NCBI GenBank assembly: GCA_012295275.1
Contig: CM022669.1
Span: forward strand, 996,573 to 1,060,572
Direction: 5' to 3'
Length of the DNA stretch: 64,000 nucleotides
DNA from: Chrysomallon squamiferum
Lineage: Eukaryota; Mollusca; Gastropoda; Neomphalida; Peltospiridae
Numbering within the stretch: the first letter of the stretch is position 1; the number at the start of each line of letters is the position of its first letter. The notes under the pieces are model-generated. The model saw only the letters and a list, made by a program, of their open reading frames with translations, did no database searches and was not told the origin of the DNA. Made by a program: the position numbers and the translations under genes. Below are positions 1 to 13,570 of the stretch, piece by piece.

Positions 1-171
1 TTTTAAGATTCTGTTTCTGTTCAGACACCTAAAGAGAGTGTTACTTGTCTCTCACCTGGTGTACAGGTATCAGTAAGTGCAGACGATGTTACTACTGTAA
101 CACACTCATTCAAATAAACATTACAAGAGAAAAAAACTTCTACATAAACAGCAACAAAAAATATGAATTAA

Positions 172-428
172 TGGTATGTATGTGTTTGTGTGTTAAAGTG
201 TGCATCTGTGTATGTGTATATTTGTATGTGGAGGTGTCACTGTATGTAAGCGTGTATATGTATGTATATGTGTATGTATACATGTATGTATATGTGTGTG
301 TTTGTGTGTATGTATATGTGTGTTTGTGTGTGTTTGTATGTAAGTGTATAAATGTGTGTGTGTATATATGTATGTATATGTGAATATGTGTGTATATATG
401 TGTATGTAAGTGTGTGCATGTAAATATA
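172..428. repeat. TATGTG/GT-rich microsatellite
   Basis: Interrupted (TATGTG)n and (GT)n. Long open frames on both strands come from this periodicity. Confidence 0.9.
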
Positions 429-720
429 TTTTAAAGTGGATATGAATAAAATATCTCTCAGTAAATATGATCAGAGTGTCCTGAACACACTGTCATATTT
501 GGACATGGTGAAACACTAGTTGCTCTATCAAACACATGACCATTTGTAAATCTTTATTCCACATGTGCTATCACTGTTTATCTTATCTCTGGTGAAGGTA
601 TTTTTTTTTTCTGGTTCCTACAGGAATGAAATGACAACTGGGTCATTGGCTGCTTGATGTACTAAAAAAAAATTCCTTTTCACCTTTACTGCTATACCAG
701 AAATAAATAACAATTCTGAA

Positions 721-957
721 ATAAAATAATTAAATATAGAGAAAAAAAAGAAGTAAATAAATAAATAAACTAAGAAAGAAAGAAGGAAAGAAGAAAAAAT
801 AGAAAGAAAATTAATAAACAAATTTTAATAAATAAATAAAAATACTTAATTAGTTAATAAAATATAAATAAATAAATAAATAAATATATAAATAAATAAA
901 TAAATAAATAAAACAATTAATTAGTTAATAAAATATAAATAAATAAATAAATAAATA
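721..957. repeat. A-rich (AAAT)n region
   Basis: Repeated AAATAAAT blocks with short interruptions; a block of about 55 bp is partly duplicated (TTAATTAGTTAATAAAATAT at about 846 and again at about 917). Confidence 0.9.
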
Positions 958-1661
958 CAAATGAAAAGGAGTAAGTTAACTGTTGGACATTGTATTCTGC
1001 AGTTTAAAATTAAAAATTGTTTTTACTGGTTGTTGTTAGACTTGTAATTTTTGCATGTTATTTTTGTTACTTGTTTTTCTGAGAATTATCCCACAGTTTG
1101 ACATTTTGCAAAATAACTGTAGTAAACAAACAATGCGTTATTTATGTCAGTTTAGTTCACTTTTGTACACACCATTCTGATCAATGCACAATACACAGCA
1201 ACAACATTCTTTACTGAACAACAACAACAATAATAATAACAATGATGATGATGATGATGATGCCACCATGTTACAGAGTATTCGTTTCTGTATAGAATAT
1301 TCTTTTTCTATTAGCAGTAATAAACCTCTTATTTGTACCTTCTCACAGACATTATAAATTAATGACTGGCAGTGTCTGGCCATGGGTCTGTGAGACCAAA
1401 GAGAGCACTGATCCAGTGACCAGTGAGACAGCACTTTATTATTAACCTCAGTCCAGGACCAAGGAATTATGGGGCATTTTAGAAATAAGGCTGGGATACT
1501 GTGAATATTTGACCTCTGTGATATTGGTCAAGGTGTTTTGTGTATTCTTGGTGGCAAGTAGTGTTCCTTGGTTAGAGATGTCTAATGAGAAGGTAGTTTA
1601 TACTAAACAAGTCAGTGAACCCAAGTCTCCACACTAGTTATCACACTGTCCTGAATTCAGG

Positions 1662-1928
1662 AGAAAACACAAATACTGAAAACTCAAATTCTGTACTGAA
1701 AACACAAATTCTGTACTGAAAACTCAAATACTGTACTGAAAACTCAAATACTGTACTGAAAACACAAATACTGTACTGAAAACTAAAATACTGTACTGAA
1801 AACTCATACTGTACTGAAAATTCAAAACATATATGCAGAATCCTCAAATACCATAATGAAAATTCAAATACTGTAAAGAAATCTCAAATACTGAACAGAA
1901 AACACAAATGCTGTACTGAAAATTCAAC
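1662..1928. repeat. 20-bp minisatellite
   Basis: The unit is ACTGAAAACTCAAATACTGT with variants; about 13 copies, the last ones diverged. Confidence 0.92.
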
Positions 1929-2141
1929 ACAAGAAGAACCTCCATGTATGTGCGTGTGTGTGCATGTGTTCCTGTCTCTATGTATGTGTGTGTTATGTGT
2001 TTGTGTAATCATATTAAAAGAAGCAATTTAAAAACAAGACAATGAAAACACAGACTTTGATGTGGACTACAGATGACAAACATTCAGCTCAAAGTCAGTA
2101 CAATGAAAGACAAAAATCTATCATGTTTTTCTGTTGGTTGA

Positions 2142-2375
2142 TAATATATATATATATATATACTGCAAACCAACAATGACAGGCTTCCAATCAGTTTGCC
2201 TAACAGTCTTACTTTATAATGTATAAATGCATTCATGTATGTACCCATCCATCCATCCATCCATCCATACACACACACACCAGAATGTACACACATGTGC
2301 ACACACACACACACACACACACACACCAGTATATATATATATATGTATATAGACACACACACACACACATGCATA
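2142..2375. repeat. Cluster of TA, CCAT and CA microsatellites
   Basis: (TA)n near 2,142 and 2,330, (CCAT)n near 2,246 and (CA)n near 2,300 and 2,352. Confidence 0.93.
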
Positions 2376-2514
2376 CACAATGAAACATTTCAAACAGCAT
2401 TGGGAACAAATCACAGAAATGCAGAAATCATTCTGGTAGGTTTCACTTCATGTAGTTATCTCTCTATATGTATGTGTGTCTCTCTAACATTCTGAAAAGT
2501 TTTACTGTATATAT

Positions 2515-2985
2515 ACATCTGTGTACTTGTCTGTAGGTAGGTGTGTATGTATGTGTGCCACTGTATATATTTATATGTATATTTGTCTGTAGGTAGGTCT
2601 ATATGTATGTGTGCCACTGTATATATGTATAGTTGTCTTATGTAGGTAGGTATGTATGTATGTGTGCCACTGTATATATGTATATTTGTCTGTAGGTAGG
2701 TATGTATGCCACTGTATATATGTATATTTGTCTGTAGGTAGGTATGTATGTATGTATATGTGCCACTGTATATATGTATATTTGTCTGTAGGTAGGTGTG
2801 TATGTATGTGTGCCACTGTATATATGTATATTTGTCTTAGGTAGATATGTATGTATGTATATGTGCCACTGTATATATATATATTTGTCTGTAGGTAGGT
2901 GTGTATGTATGTGTGCCACTGTATATATGTATATTTGTCTTAGGTAGATATGTATGTATGTATGTATGTGTGTCACTGTTCTCAT
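2515..2985. repeat. Minisatellite of about 54 bp
   Basis: Eight copies are marked by GTGCCACTGTATATAT, spaced 42-54 bp, with GTCTGTAGGTAGG between. Confidence 0.9.
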
Positions 2986-3179
2986 GCTGAATAAATCTGC
3001 AGCTATCAGAGTTTCTGTGGTTCCCAGCTGGTGAACTGGTCCACCAAGATGATAAACTTTTTTCCACATCTGAAGACTATCTTCAAGCATCAGTGCTTTG
3101 ATAACCACAACTACTTACCTGCTATATAAACAGCAGACTGCACCAGAGAAGATAGCAGCTTCTGAAACAGAGCTGTCAC

Positions 3180-3490
3180 TTCTGTGTGTCTGTGTGTGTG
3201 TATGTGTGTGTATATACATTAGTGTCTGTGTGTATGTGTGTGTGTGTGTGTGTGTAAATGTATCTAGGTCTTTAGGCATCTCTTTTTTATATTTGTGTCT
3301 GTCTGTATCTGTATGTCTTTGTGGGTGTTAAATAAAGATGTAAAGAGAAAGAGTGATTTGTTTAATGTGTGTGTATCTATATGTTTCAATGTGCTGCGAT
3401 ACATATATATGTGTGTGTGTGTGTATATATGTGTGTGTATATATGTGTGTTTGTAAATGTATGTATGTTTATATATATGTATATATGTAT
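3180..3490. repeat. GT/TATG-rich microsatellites
   Basis: (GT)n near 3,183-3,260 and (TATATGTG)n near 3,404-3,484. Confidence 0.9.
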
Positions 3491-3507
3491 GGAGAAACTG
3501 AGATTGA

Positions 3508-3512
3508 TAACA

Positions 3513-3593
<81 letters not shown>

Positions 3594-3945
3594 CAGAGAA
3601 AGACAGAGAGAGACAGAGACAGAGACAGATACAGACAGAGAGAGACAGAGACAGAGAGAGAGAGACAGACAGAGAGAGAGACAGAGACAGAGACAGACAC
3701 AGAGAGACAGAGAGAGACAAAGACAGAGAGACAGAAACAGAGACAGAGAGAGAGACAAAGACAGAGAGAGACAGAGACAGACAGAGAGAGAGACAGAGAG
3801 AGACAAAGACAGAGAGAGACAGAGAGAGAGACAGAGAGAGACAAAGACAGAGAGAGACAGAGGGAAAGAGACAGAGAGAGACAGAGAGACAGATACAGAC
3901 AGAGAGACAGAGACAGAGACAGAGAGAGAGAGAGAGAGATAAGCA
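3508..3945. repeat. Purine-only GA/GACAGA tract
   Basis: About 440 bp of GAGA and GACAGA on the plus strand, with scattered C. All the long frames across it are artefacts of the repeat. Confidence 0.95.
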
Positions 3946-4283
3946 AGTAGAGAGATTTGATCCCAGGTGAGGCTGTGACTGTGTTACAGACAAACTCTGT
4001 TGTTGCCAAAACCTGTGACATGTTGTGTGTGTCTAGTCACAGATTTGGCGCAGGTTGCCAGGAAGCAGTAGACCATGCGAAGCCAGCATGTTCAGTTTTA
4101 CATATTTGCCAATACGTCAATCAGTCTCTGCTCTAACAGACAGTAAACACAGTTTAAAACACATTCCACCTCCTCCTCCAGTGATGGGTTCACTTTCAAA
4201 CAGCAGTCTAGTTTATGTCATTTACTTACTGCTTTAAAAACTCCTGAATCTATCATTTTCTTTCTTATTTTACTTTTCATTAC

Positions 4284-4440
4284 ACAGATACAGGCACAGA
4301 CACAGACATATAAACAAACACATATACACACACATATATAATTATACACACTCATACACAATATACACACACACACATATAAACAAACATATAGGTACAT
4401 ATATATATTTATACAACAGATACACACAGACATATCCAAA
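4284..4440. repeat. CA/TA microsatellite
   Basis: Interrupted CACACA and TATATA blocks. Confidence 0.88.
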
Positions 4441-4619
4441 GCAATGTAAATATATGTGTATTTGTGTCCAAGTGTTTAAAATATATGCATAGCTGTGGGG
4501 TTTTTTATGTGTATATATGTATGTGTATGTGTTTGTCTTAAAATCTGAATAATACAACAAAAAATTTAAAAAGATAAAAAATATATTATTAGTTTGAGAA
4601 AGGAACAGTTTGGTAATGG

Positions 4620-5080
4620 TTTGACAGACATGTCTTATTCAGCGGGTCTGTGATTTAACCCTCTGTCTGCTATCTGACCAGCCTTGCATCTCTCACACAC
4701 AGCACATATCTACATGTGACTCTTGTCATGAGACTGGGATTTCACATTATCTCACTAGCACTTGCAAGTTTACAAATGTTACTGAGAAAAGTAGAGATAG
4801 AGAAAATCTATATTTGACTTGTACGAGTCCTGCGTGGTGGATAAACGCAGACTCACAGCCATTACTTGGCAAGCGGTGGTTTGGAGACAACTGTCACTGA
4901 AAAGAGGATAATTTTCTCCCGGCTTAAACAGGACAACGGATCAATGCTCAATAAGTAAACGGCAATCAGACGATGATGCTTCAAACGGCAATAAATGGCT
5001 GTGTTGCTTTTAACCACTGAATCGTGCCCATACAGTTCTTTTCAGAATACAAGCAGCACAGCAATTCAGCTGCATAAAGT
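4620..5080. promoter_or_regulatory. Complex GC-richer island, possible conserved non-coding element
   Basis: It stands out from AT-rich flanks by mixed composition and the absence of simple repeats. It includes TTGACAGACATGTCTTATTC, CTTGTCATGAG, ACTGTCACTG and two AAACGGCAAT words (near 4,959 and 4,984). It lies inside the basonuclin intron. An enhancer-like role is inferred only from composition and place. Confidence 0.35.
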
Positions 5081-6359
5081 TTTGTAAAAAGTGAGATTAT
5101 CAGCAAAGAAGCTATATACGTATACATTTGGAACCAATCTGAACTGAGATAAAAAAACAAACATTATAATAATAAAAAATAAAATAATAAATTGTTGATG
5201 AGTAATAAAAGAACAATTTAAATCATTAAATAAAAAACAAGGTATGAATATTAGTTTTGAACATGATTCAAGGAAGAGATTTGTTCTAGATATTGTGCAA
5301 CTCAGGTTTTATACATACACACATACATACCCAAACAGACACAAACACACACACTCACATACAGCGACACACAGAACAAGTGCAAATGCTGATAATTTAT
5401 ATAAGCAGTTATAAAAATTTAAACGATGTAATAAATCAGAAGGTTTGTTATTTAAGTACTGTTGTCTGAAAGTACACTGTGTCACAACCACCTCACTCAG
5501 TTCATCTGTACTGAGTAACATGTCAAACATCTATCTTTACCATGTTTCCCTGCTCACTTACAGTTAATGTGCTAACATTGCACCCCCAAGCACCACTTTC
5601 TTATCACTCATTATCAATACCACAGGACACTGACTTCTATTACATTCAAACATTACGTTATATTTAAATATATTACATTAACCTATTTTTAATTCTGTTA
5701 TATTGTAATATTTAAAACTATTACATTAAGTTATATTTAAATCTATTACATTAAATTACATTTAAATGTATTATATTTATTATATAACACACCTATAATA
5801 ATTAAATGCAGAAATAATATATTTAAAACCATTATATTAAGTTACATTTAAAGCTACAGATTAAGGTATATAAACAGTAAACACCAGTATATATAGTTGA
5901 GTAGTTAAATTATGTGATCTGATGATACAGACATATCCTCTTCAGTATACATATTACATCCTACTCCAAACAGAGCTCCTTACATACAAGTGTGTGTGTA
6001 TATATACATAATCACATATTTTTTTCTATCTAAGAAACAGTTCATTGTTAACCAGTGAGGTGTACAATCTCTGGGGCAGTGAGAGTTGTTTTCTTTTCTC
6101 ACCATTAATTTTTACTAAAAAAAACAAAAAAAACAATCATTAATATTAAAACAATTTTTGGTTTTAATTTTTACATTTCATTACTGGTATTTGATTGATA
6201 TGTGTGTCATACACCACAGGCTAATTTCTTCATTATTACCAATAAGAAACACCCTCCTTTCTTCACCCTCACTAACATCCCACAGACATATGTGTCATCT
6301 GTCCCACCCTAATATCTACATTCACTGCCCATGACACCAACACAACAATTAGCAGCAGT

Positions 6360-6510
6360 TTATTGCTTGACGTGCGTTCAGCTGTTTATGCACTTACTGT
6401 CCTAACTCTGGCAATCCACTGAGGATGTGTCAATTTGCGTAAAAGCCCACACTTCTCATTAATCAGCTGACAAGAAATGCAGCATGGGAAGCCCTGGAGA
6501 AACAGGACAT
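6360..6510. promoter_or_regulatory. Complex island, possible regulatory element
   Basis: A short, high-complexity stretch with GTGTCAATTTGCG, CATTAATCAGCTGACAAG and GACGTGCGTTCAGCTG (an E-box CAGCTG twice), next to a low-complexity minisatellite. Confidence 0.3.
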
Positions 6511-6619
6511 GGCAATTATAATGGAAGATGTGCATGAAATTACTTAGTAGTTTGATGAAATAACTGTAGGTTTTTTGTTGTTATTTATTCTTAAAAGAAA
6601 ATAGAAAAACAATTATTGC

Positions 6620-7450
6620 AGTCTCACTGGCTGTATCATTATTTTATATCTAACTCCATCTCAATGCAGTACATTTATACATTGTTGTTTTATATCTAAT
6701 TTCTACTCACTGCAGTACATTGATACACTGTTATTTTATATCTAATTTCTACTCACTGAAGTACATTTATACATTGTTGCTTTATATCTAATTTCTACTC
6801 ACTGCAGTACATTTATAAACTGTTATTTTATATCTAATTTCTACACACTGAAGTACATTTTTACACTGTTATTTTATATCTAATTTGTACTCAATGCAGT
6901 ACATTTTTACATTTATTTTATATCTAATTTGTACTCACTGTAGTACATTTATAGTTATTTTGTATCTAATCTGTACTCACTGCAGTACATTTATACAGTT
7001 ATTTTATATCTAATTTGTACTCAATGCAGCACATTTTTACATTTATTTTATATCTAACTTCTACTCACTGCAGTACATTTATACATTTATTTTATATCTA
7101 ATTTGTACTCACTGTAGTACATTTATAGTTATTTTATATCTAATTTCTACTCACTGCAGTACACTTATAAATTGTTATATCTAATTTCTACTCACTGCAG
7201 TACATTTATAATTCTTATTTTATATCTAATTTCTACACACTGCAGTACATTTATACATTGTTATTTTATATCTAATTTCTACTCACTGCAGTACATTTAT
7301 ACATTGTTATTTTATATCTAATTTCTACTCACTGCAGTACATTTATACATTGTTATTTTATATCTAATTTCTACTCACTGCAGTACATTTATACATTGTT
7401 ATTTTATATCTATTTTCAATTCACTGCAGAACATTTATATGTTGTTATTT
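6620..7450. repeat. 46-bp minisatellite, about 18 copies
   Basis: The unit contains CTCACTGCAGTACATTTATA and TTATTTTATATCTAATTTCT. Unit length varies from about 42 to 48. The rightmost copies are the most uniform. Confidence 0.94.
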
Positions 7451-7814
7451 TATGTATAACTATGCATTATGTTTCCATGGATACCAAGCTACTGGTTCTT
7501 GTCCTGATAACAATTTGCAAATGTTTTTGATATTTTGTATCCTTTTTCCTTTTTTTAATTCCCTTACCATTTCTTTATTACACTGCAGTGTTAAATTTAG
7601 CATTTGTATCAAACTTTTAATTTATTCTTATATTTAACAGACAAAGAAATTTATACTTTTTATAGTTAATCTTTGTGAAAATGAAGATAAGAGAGAAAAA
7701 AACCAACTAAAATGAAATCACACCCTCCCCCAGAAAAAAAATTAAAAATTAAAAAAAATAAAAATCCCGATTACTTAAGTTAAACATTTTTGATTTACTA
7801 AATTAAAAGAACAA

Positions 7815-8100
7815 AATGAAAGTGAAAGTGTCGGAAATTGACACCTTATTTGCATAATGAAATATTTATGCCAGAGCACATTTCATATGCTCTCTGGCTG
7901 AATTGCTGTCATTTGATCATTATGCACCAGCTGTCACATCAGCATCTCCATTCACTTGAACACTCTCCTGGGTGTTGCTCACATGATGTTTTCACACTGT
8001 TTATCACGTACATCATCATCAGTGACACACAACTTATCATGCAATGGTGTCATTGTGAGGTAGCCTGTCCACCAATGGGAGATAATTAATTGTCAATTCC
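7815..8100. promoter_or_regulatory. Complex island with POU octamer and TGTCA sites
   Basis: It contains a perfect octamer ATTTGCAT (7,848-7,855) and several TGTCA/TGACA words (ATTGACACC, GCTGTCATTTGATC, GCTGTCACATC). These are known POU and TALE homeodomain core sites. It is open in one frame for 83 codons but has no exon borders, so I do not call it coding. Confidence 0.38.
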
Positions 8101-8778
8101 TTCACTGCTCTGGATTACACAAATTCCCTCTATCAAATTGCTTCTTAGACAAAGTATTAAACTGTTTACTGTGATATTATACTGTTGAAGAAATCTGAGT
8201 TGCAGAGTATCAGTTGGTGAAATAATAAAACAGATAAAGTGGTATAAGTGAAAGGTGTAAGCTGTATCAAATGTAGAATTTAGTAGTGAAGTCTCTAGCA
8301 GTTTTGATCTGTCTGTGTTTTCAAATTTGTATCTGCACATGAAATAACATGCATGTATTTGTGTGGTTATGTGTGTGTGCATGCTAAAACAATTTAAATA
8401 ATTTAAATGGCTAAATTACCTGTTATTTTCTAATGATGTACAAAATCATGATTTTTAAATGTATCAGTATGTTTCTAATTTAAGTTATAACAACACATTT
8501 CATTAAAAGAAAAGAAAAGAACTAAAAATAAATAAATAAAGTTATAAAAATGACAAAAAAAATAAAACAGAAAAATAAATGACATACAGAACAGCTGGTT
8601 AAAGAATAAAGTTGTCTACTTGTGCAGACTTGGATTCATGACTGTAGCAGTATCTTCCATCTACACTCGTATTAATGTTCAAGAAGAAAAAACAACTTTA
8701 AAAAGTGATTTGGAGAAAAAAGGATTTAATATTTAGATATATACTGACCTAACATAAAATTATACAGATTTAAGTAAA

Positions 8779-8824
8779 CACACCCACACAGACACAAACA
8801 CACACACACACAAAACACACACAT

Positions 8825-8877
<53 letters not shown>
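8779..8877. repeat. (CA)n microsatellite
   Basis: Near-pure CA with a few AA breaks. Confidence 0.95.
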
Positions 8878-8879
<2 letters not shown>

Positions 8880-9379
8880 CACATATATACCTTTGCCTAC
8901 AGACATAATAAATGAAAGCAGATTTCTCCACATTGCACAGTGTGACATGAAACTACTGACAAAGAGAAATGCACATACTGACTAACATTAACCAACACAT
9001 ACAAAGACCCAGAAATAACAATATATAAAAGTAAGTATTCAGTGTTTTTTATTTACAGAGTTACAGTAAACTGCAGAAACACCACCAGACATAAACATCT
9101 ACAACCACATCAGCCTGTCTCATCAACAACATGTTTAGTGCTTTATCCATGCAAATATATTTAAAAGTTTACTGATTACCTGTTAAATGTCTTTTAGTAA
9201 GTTTTTACTGCGTATAACATGTAAAAGATATTACTTGTTTTGTGTTTGTGTGGGTGTGTGTGTAATAGTAATAACTGAAAAACTACTTTCTCTGCTATAT
9301 GGATTATTGTTAAAAACAAGACATATTTCTGTGCTCAGGGATAGGGAAGTCATATACAAAGGTCAGAATGGGAAATAAC

Positions 9380-9447
9380 TCAAGCTGGGAGCACTTTAAT
9401 GATTCACCCTGTCTTAAATGAGCGCTCTAACCACTGAACTACAGACT
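9380..9447 (-). mobile_element. tRNA-like relic (SINE head)
   Basis: The minus strand reads GTAGTTCAGTGGTTAGAGCG, a near-perfect pol III A box, followed by a decayed B box (AGGGTGAATC). No foldable tRNA is seen. It is probably a SINE fragment. Confidence 0.45.
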
Positions 9448-11239
9448 TTCATGAGAGTTGTTGGCAGATCTAGAACACAGTGTACACAGATCTTTGTTAT
9501 TCAGTAAATATCTTAGAGAAAAACTGTATTTCTTCATTTTTACTAATCAAGTTAAGTAAAGGAGGTTATAAAAATACTGCTGGCGTGTTATGTGTAGGAC
9601 ACATTAAACCACTTCTGTTGAAAAGTGATGACAACTTTTCAGTCTTTTGTATCAGTTTCAGAATAAAACAGCAATCCAGCCTAGAGAACCAGATACTGTG
9701 TAAGAAAACCAGTCAATGCCATCTTCACATAAATGTCATAGGAAATGTACTTGCAGAACAAAAGAGTTCTTTCTGGTGATATCATAACCCATGTCTACTA
9801 CTTCAGAAACTCATATCTGGGGAATGGAAACACACACCGTCCCTGGTTACCCACCCCAGTGAATCTAAGCAGTCCTAACAGCATGGAAGTGTGTTTTTTG
9901 GACATGTAGCTGAAGTGAATATCAAACTGAATCACCTCTGCCCATCTACTCTGGGTCCTATCACATAAACAGTGTTTTATCACAGCCGACTAGCCTGTCA
10001 ACAGCAGACGCCAGTCAATTATTGTATTACCAGAGGAACATAATCATTTTCCACCAAATTTGATATCTTCAAAAGATTATTATAGGTGTTATTTTTGAGA
10101 GCAGACATTATAACTGTCAGAGCGGCTGATCATTTATTGTTAGTAATAAATATGGATGAAGGAAACAGAAGTAAATTAGTGGATTTCTGCTCACTTTCAT
10201 GGCAGACTCGGGACTGAACTAGGACAAAATGTCGTCTTCTCGCAGTAATTTTATCTTAGCTTTAAACAAAATGCATTAATAACAAAATCAATAAGAACAA
10301 GTCACAATTTTGATAAATATATCAAATGATTTGAATTAAAAACAGCTGTACACTGATAAGTATTAGAAATTTATGTGGAGATGATGACAATAGTTATGAT
10401 GATGATTATGAAAATAGCCAGCTGCCTAGGGAATAGAAAAAAAATATTCTTAAATTGAATTTAAGTTGTTATTGAAGTAGCGGTAGTTGTTGTTGTTATT
10501 TTTATTTTGTTGACTGTCAGAAATACATCAGAAATAAAAAGTTTGAATAAAATTGCCAAAAAAAGTTATTAAAATGTATTTAAAAAATTATTACTGTATT
10601 AGTAGTTAATGTTATGTTTAACTGATTTACTGTTTTAATTTTTTATATTATTATTAACAGTAGTAGTAGTTGTTGTAATGGCAGTAGTAGTGGTATTAGT
10701 ATTAGTATAAGTATTATTGATTTGGTTGGCTTCACCAATAAAAATACAGAACTAAATTGCAACAAATGAAAACAACAGCATATGTTTTTCCTTACACACC
10801 TAAAGCAAAAAAAACTAAGAAGAAGAAGAAAAGGAAATAACAACAACAATGATAATATTAACAATAATCTTTAAGAGAACAGTCAATTTTTTTTTAATAG
10901 TATGAAATGTAAAATATGGATTAACTCAAACTTACTTTAAAACCTAAATAACAGAAAGTTTAGAGATTAATACAGAGTTTAGTCAGACTTAATACGTTTA
11001 AGAAAGAATTTGATTAACATAAAATTTTTTATACAGGCACTTTTAAGAGGAAACAAATTTAAGATAATTTTTGTTAAATACTCAATTTTTAATAATGAAG
11101 GGTCATTTTTGATAATGTAGAGACAAGTTTTGATAATGTAGAGACAGTTTTAATAATGATTTGTGAATATTTGATAATACAGGGACTATTCTAGTAATTA
11201 TAGAGAGACATGCAACAGACAACAATGAAGAAATCTTTC

Positions 11240-11332
11240 TGCAGAGACAATCATGCTCTGCAAACACATAACAGTGATTAAATTCTGCCTGTTACACAAT
11301 TCTTCAGTTCTAACCACTGGGCTGTTCTTCCT
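11240..11332 (-). mobile_element. tRNA-like relic (SINE head)
   Basis: The minus strand reads CAGCCCAGTGGTTAGAACTG, an A-box-like D-arm, followed by a decayed 3' half. Similar in style to the relic at 9.4 kb. Confidence 0.38.
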
Positions 11333-11379
11333 TTCATTTCTTTAAAATCTCTGGTTTCAATGATGACAAAAAGCATTTG

Positions 11380-11930
11380 AGAAAAGACTCTGCAGCAGCA
11401 ATTAAACAGCAGCCATTTTGTTGTCAAACGACTACCAGTAACCTTAATCATGCTGAAGTGATTAGGCAGGCATCAAGAAAACAGCCATTTTATTTGCATA
11501 TTATGTTAAATGACACAGCCACTCTTTAGAAATGACTGACAAAAGTAGTCGGAACAGGTCACTCCCTGCACAGAATGGGCATAATATCAATTGCAGGCTG
11601 TTTGTCTATTATCGTAAAGAATTGCAATTTTCTTTACATTCCTCCGCTAATATTGAAACCGTTGAAAAAAAGCACGATGAGCTGAAAATGGACATAACTC
11701 AAACGAGACACAGCTCAAAGACGGGATGTTTGTCACGTGTAATAAATTGGGCATAATTTGAATTGGCAACTATTTGTCATTGAGATGAAGATTTCCCTGC
11801 TGTCATTTTTGATGATGTGAAAAGATCCCATCTACAACATCAGCCGTCACGGGAAGGGGAGATCATTACACCAACATTACAAGTACGATGCTAATGAGAT
11901 ATGTCATTATCCGCTAGTGGTGTTCATTTC
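11380..11930. promoter_or_regulatory. Complex island with POU octamer and TGTCA sites
   Basis: About 550 bp of higher-complexity sequence with an octamer ATTTGCAT (11,492-11,499), TAATCATG, GTGATTAGG, TTTGTCACGTG, ATTTGTCATTGAG and GCTGTCATTTTTG. It lies deep in the basonuclin intron. Confidence 0.38.
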
Positions 11931-12419
11931 CTTTGACACAGCACAAACAGTTCCACTGGCCACTGTTTAGACTGGTTACACAGAAAAACAGCTACAAGAA
12001 AAATGCATATTTCACTTCCACACTCACCCAAAATGGTTTGTGCATAATCTGTCAAACAGCCATGATTCATGTTCCACTGATTGTTTGGCAACTGTGAATA
12101 AATAATTTTATCTACATGAATAAAACTACTTGTGCAAACACAGTGTGACAGAAATAAAAAAACAAACAAACACTGCTTCAACTTTCTTGACACAAATTGA
12201 TCTATATCTTTTCTTCCTACATTTTTTTTTTTAAACTTTTTTTTTTTTCACACTCTTTGGTTTTTGAAGGAACTGACTGAAGTGTTAAAAACGTGGTAAA
12301 ATGGAACTTGCCACTTTTAGAGATTTGTACAAATCTACAAAGAAAATCGGGCATGAGAAGTTGGTATCAGGGGTAAACATCTGAGACATATTTCAATGTC
12401 TCGTTCAAATTAATCTTGT

Positions 12420-12800
12420 CTTGTGTTCAGTCTCTGCTTGTTTGTGAACATTGTAATCTATTCAGCAGGGACCAATGTCAGAACGGAAAAGAAGCCAATT
12501 TAGCCAGGACAACCAATTGATTGACAATGTTACATTTTGCGTGCACAGACTCTGCACAAGTTTGCACTGATAAAGTTATGCTATCATCTAATTAGAGCAC
12601 ATTCACAGACCAGTGAAGGGAAGAAACAGACCTCCCCAGGATTTTGGCCCACTTATTAACAACAAGAAAGTAAATTAGGAAGCAGAAATGAGCATTGGAA
12701 ATAAATTACATTGACAGAAATTACCAGAGGAGATAGCCACCTCACTGACTAGTCTACAGAACACTGGAGGAAAAAACAACTTATTAACAACGAGAACGTT
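12420..12800. promoter_or_regulatory. Complex island, possible regulatory element
   Basis: High-complexity stretch with CCAATTGATTGACAATG, CCAATGTCAG, TCATCTAATTAGAGC and GCGTGCACAG. It lies between AT-rich flanks inside the basonuclin intron. Confidence 0.33.
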
Positions 12801-13259
12801 TTCAGAGTCTGTTATCTGATTATCTGCATTCATATTCTACAAACTGTGAAGACTACCTCAATTTAAACATTTATAAGACTTTTGAAATATATTCATTCAG
12901 ATTGGTTTACTGCATTTTCTCAGAAAAAAATAATAATTAACATTTCAAATCCTTCATTTTAAATGTGTTTTTTTATTTATTTCATAAACTACCATAATAA
13001 ATAATTTGTCATCTCACTGCACATACATATTAATATATCCTATTAATTTTCATTATTTGTTTTTTTCTTATTTATTTAATTTTATTTTTAGTTTTTTTGG
13101 TTTCTTTTTTGTTTTTTGTAAATATATGTATACTGATATGATTCGTACTTTGATATCTTGAACTGAAATATCAAACCGAAGAGTCTGTGTACAATTACAA
13201 ATTAAATTCTGTGGTTTAGATTAGAAATGAGCATTATGCTTTTTGATCACAGTATACAG

Positions 13260-13570
13260 CTACCATGCATCATTGACCAAACACGTCGTCCCAAGATAGG
13301 AAAAAGGAGAAATTATGACAGATCGTAGAACTGAAAAATTGTGTGGGTGAAATGCCATTGATATTTCACTGCAATAAATGACAATCGAGCAATTAATTAG
13401 TGCTACACAGAAGCAGAGATGGCATGAAGGTTTATTGCCATTCACAGTTAATTAGTTGGTGGCTGATGGTCTGCCCTACATACTTAATGAAACACAGAGA
13501 GACAGAGAGACGTCCCATTAATAAAACACATCAGTCATGGCTTCAAGTGGTCACATACACAACAGTGCAG
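13260..13570. promoter_or_regulatory. Complex island with homeodomain-like sites
   Basis: It contains ATGCATCATTGACCAAAC, AATTATGACAGATCG, AAATGACAATCGAGCAATTA and two AATTAATTAG-type words. Simple repeats are absent. Confidence 0.33.

Noticed and set aside
15-60. Possible 42-nt plus-strand exon (acceptor TGTTCAG, donor CAG|GTATCA)
   Set aside because: Too short and at the window edge, with no matching frame or homology and lying in a minus-strand gene's intron.
2571-3108. Open frames with repeating IYIYTVAHIHTYLPTD-type peptides
   Set aside because: They follow the 54-bp minisatellite and are repeat artefacts.
3264-4021. Several long open frames rich in Ser-Leu or Arg-Glu
   Set aside because: They are translations of the GA/GACAGA repeat in different frames and lack splice or domain support.
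9380-9447. Functional tRNA gene on the minus strand
   Set aside because: The A box is good but the anticodon arm and B box are decayed; kept only as a SINE-like relic.
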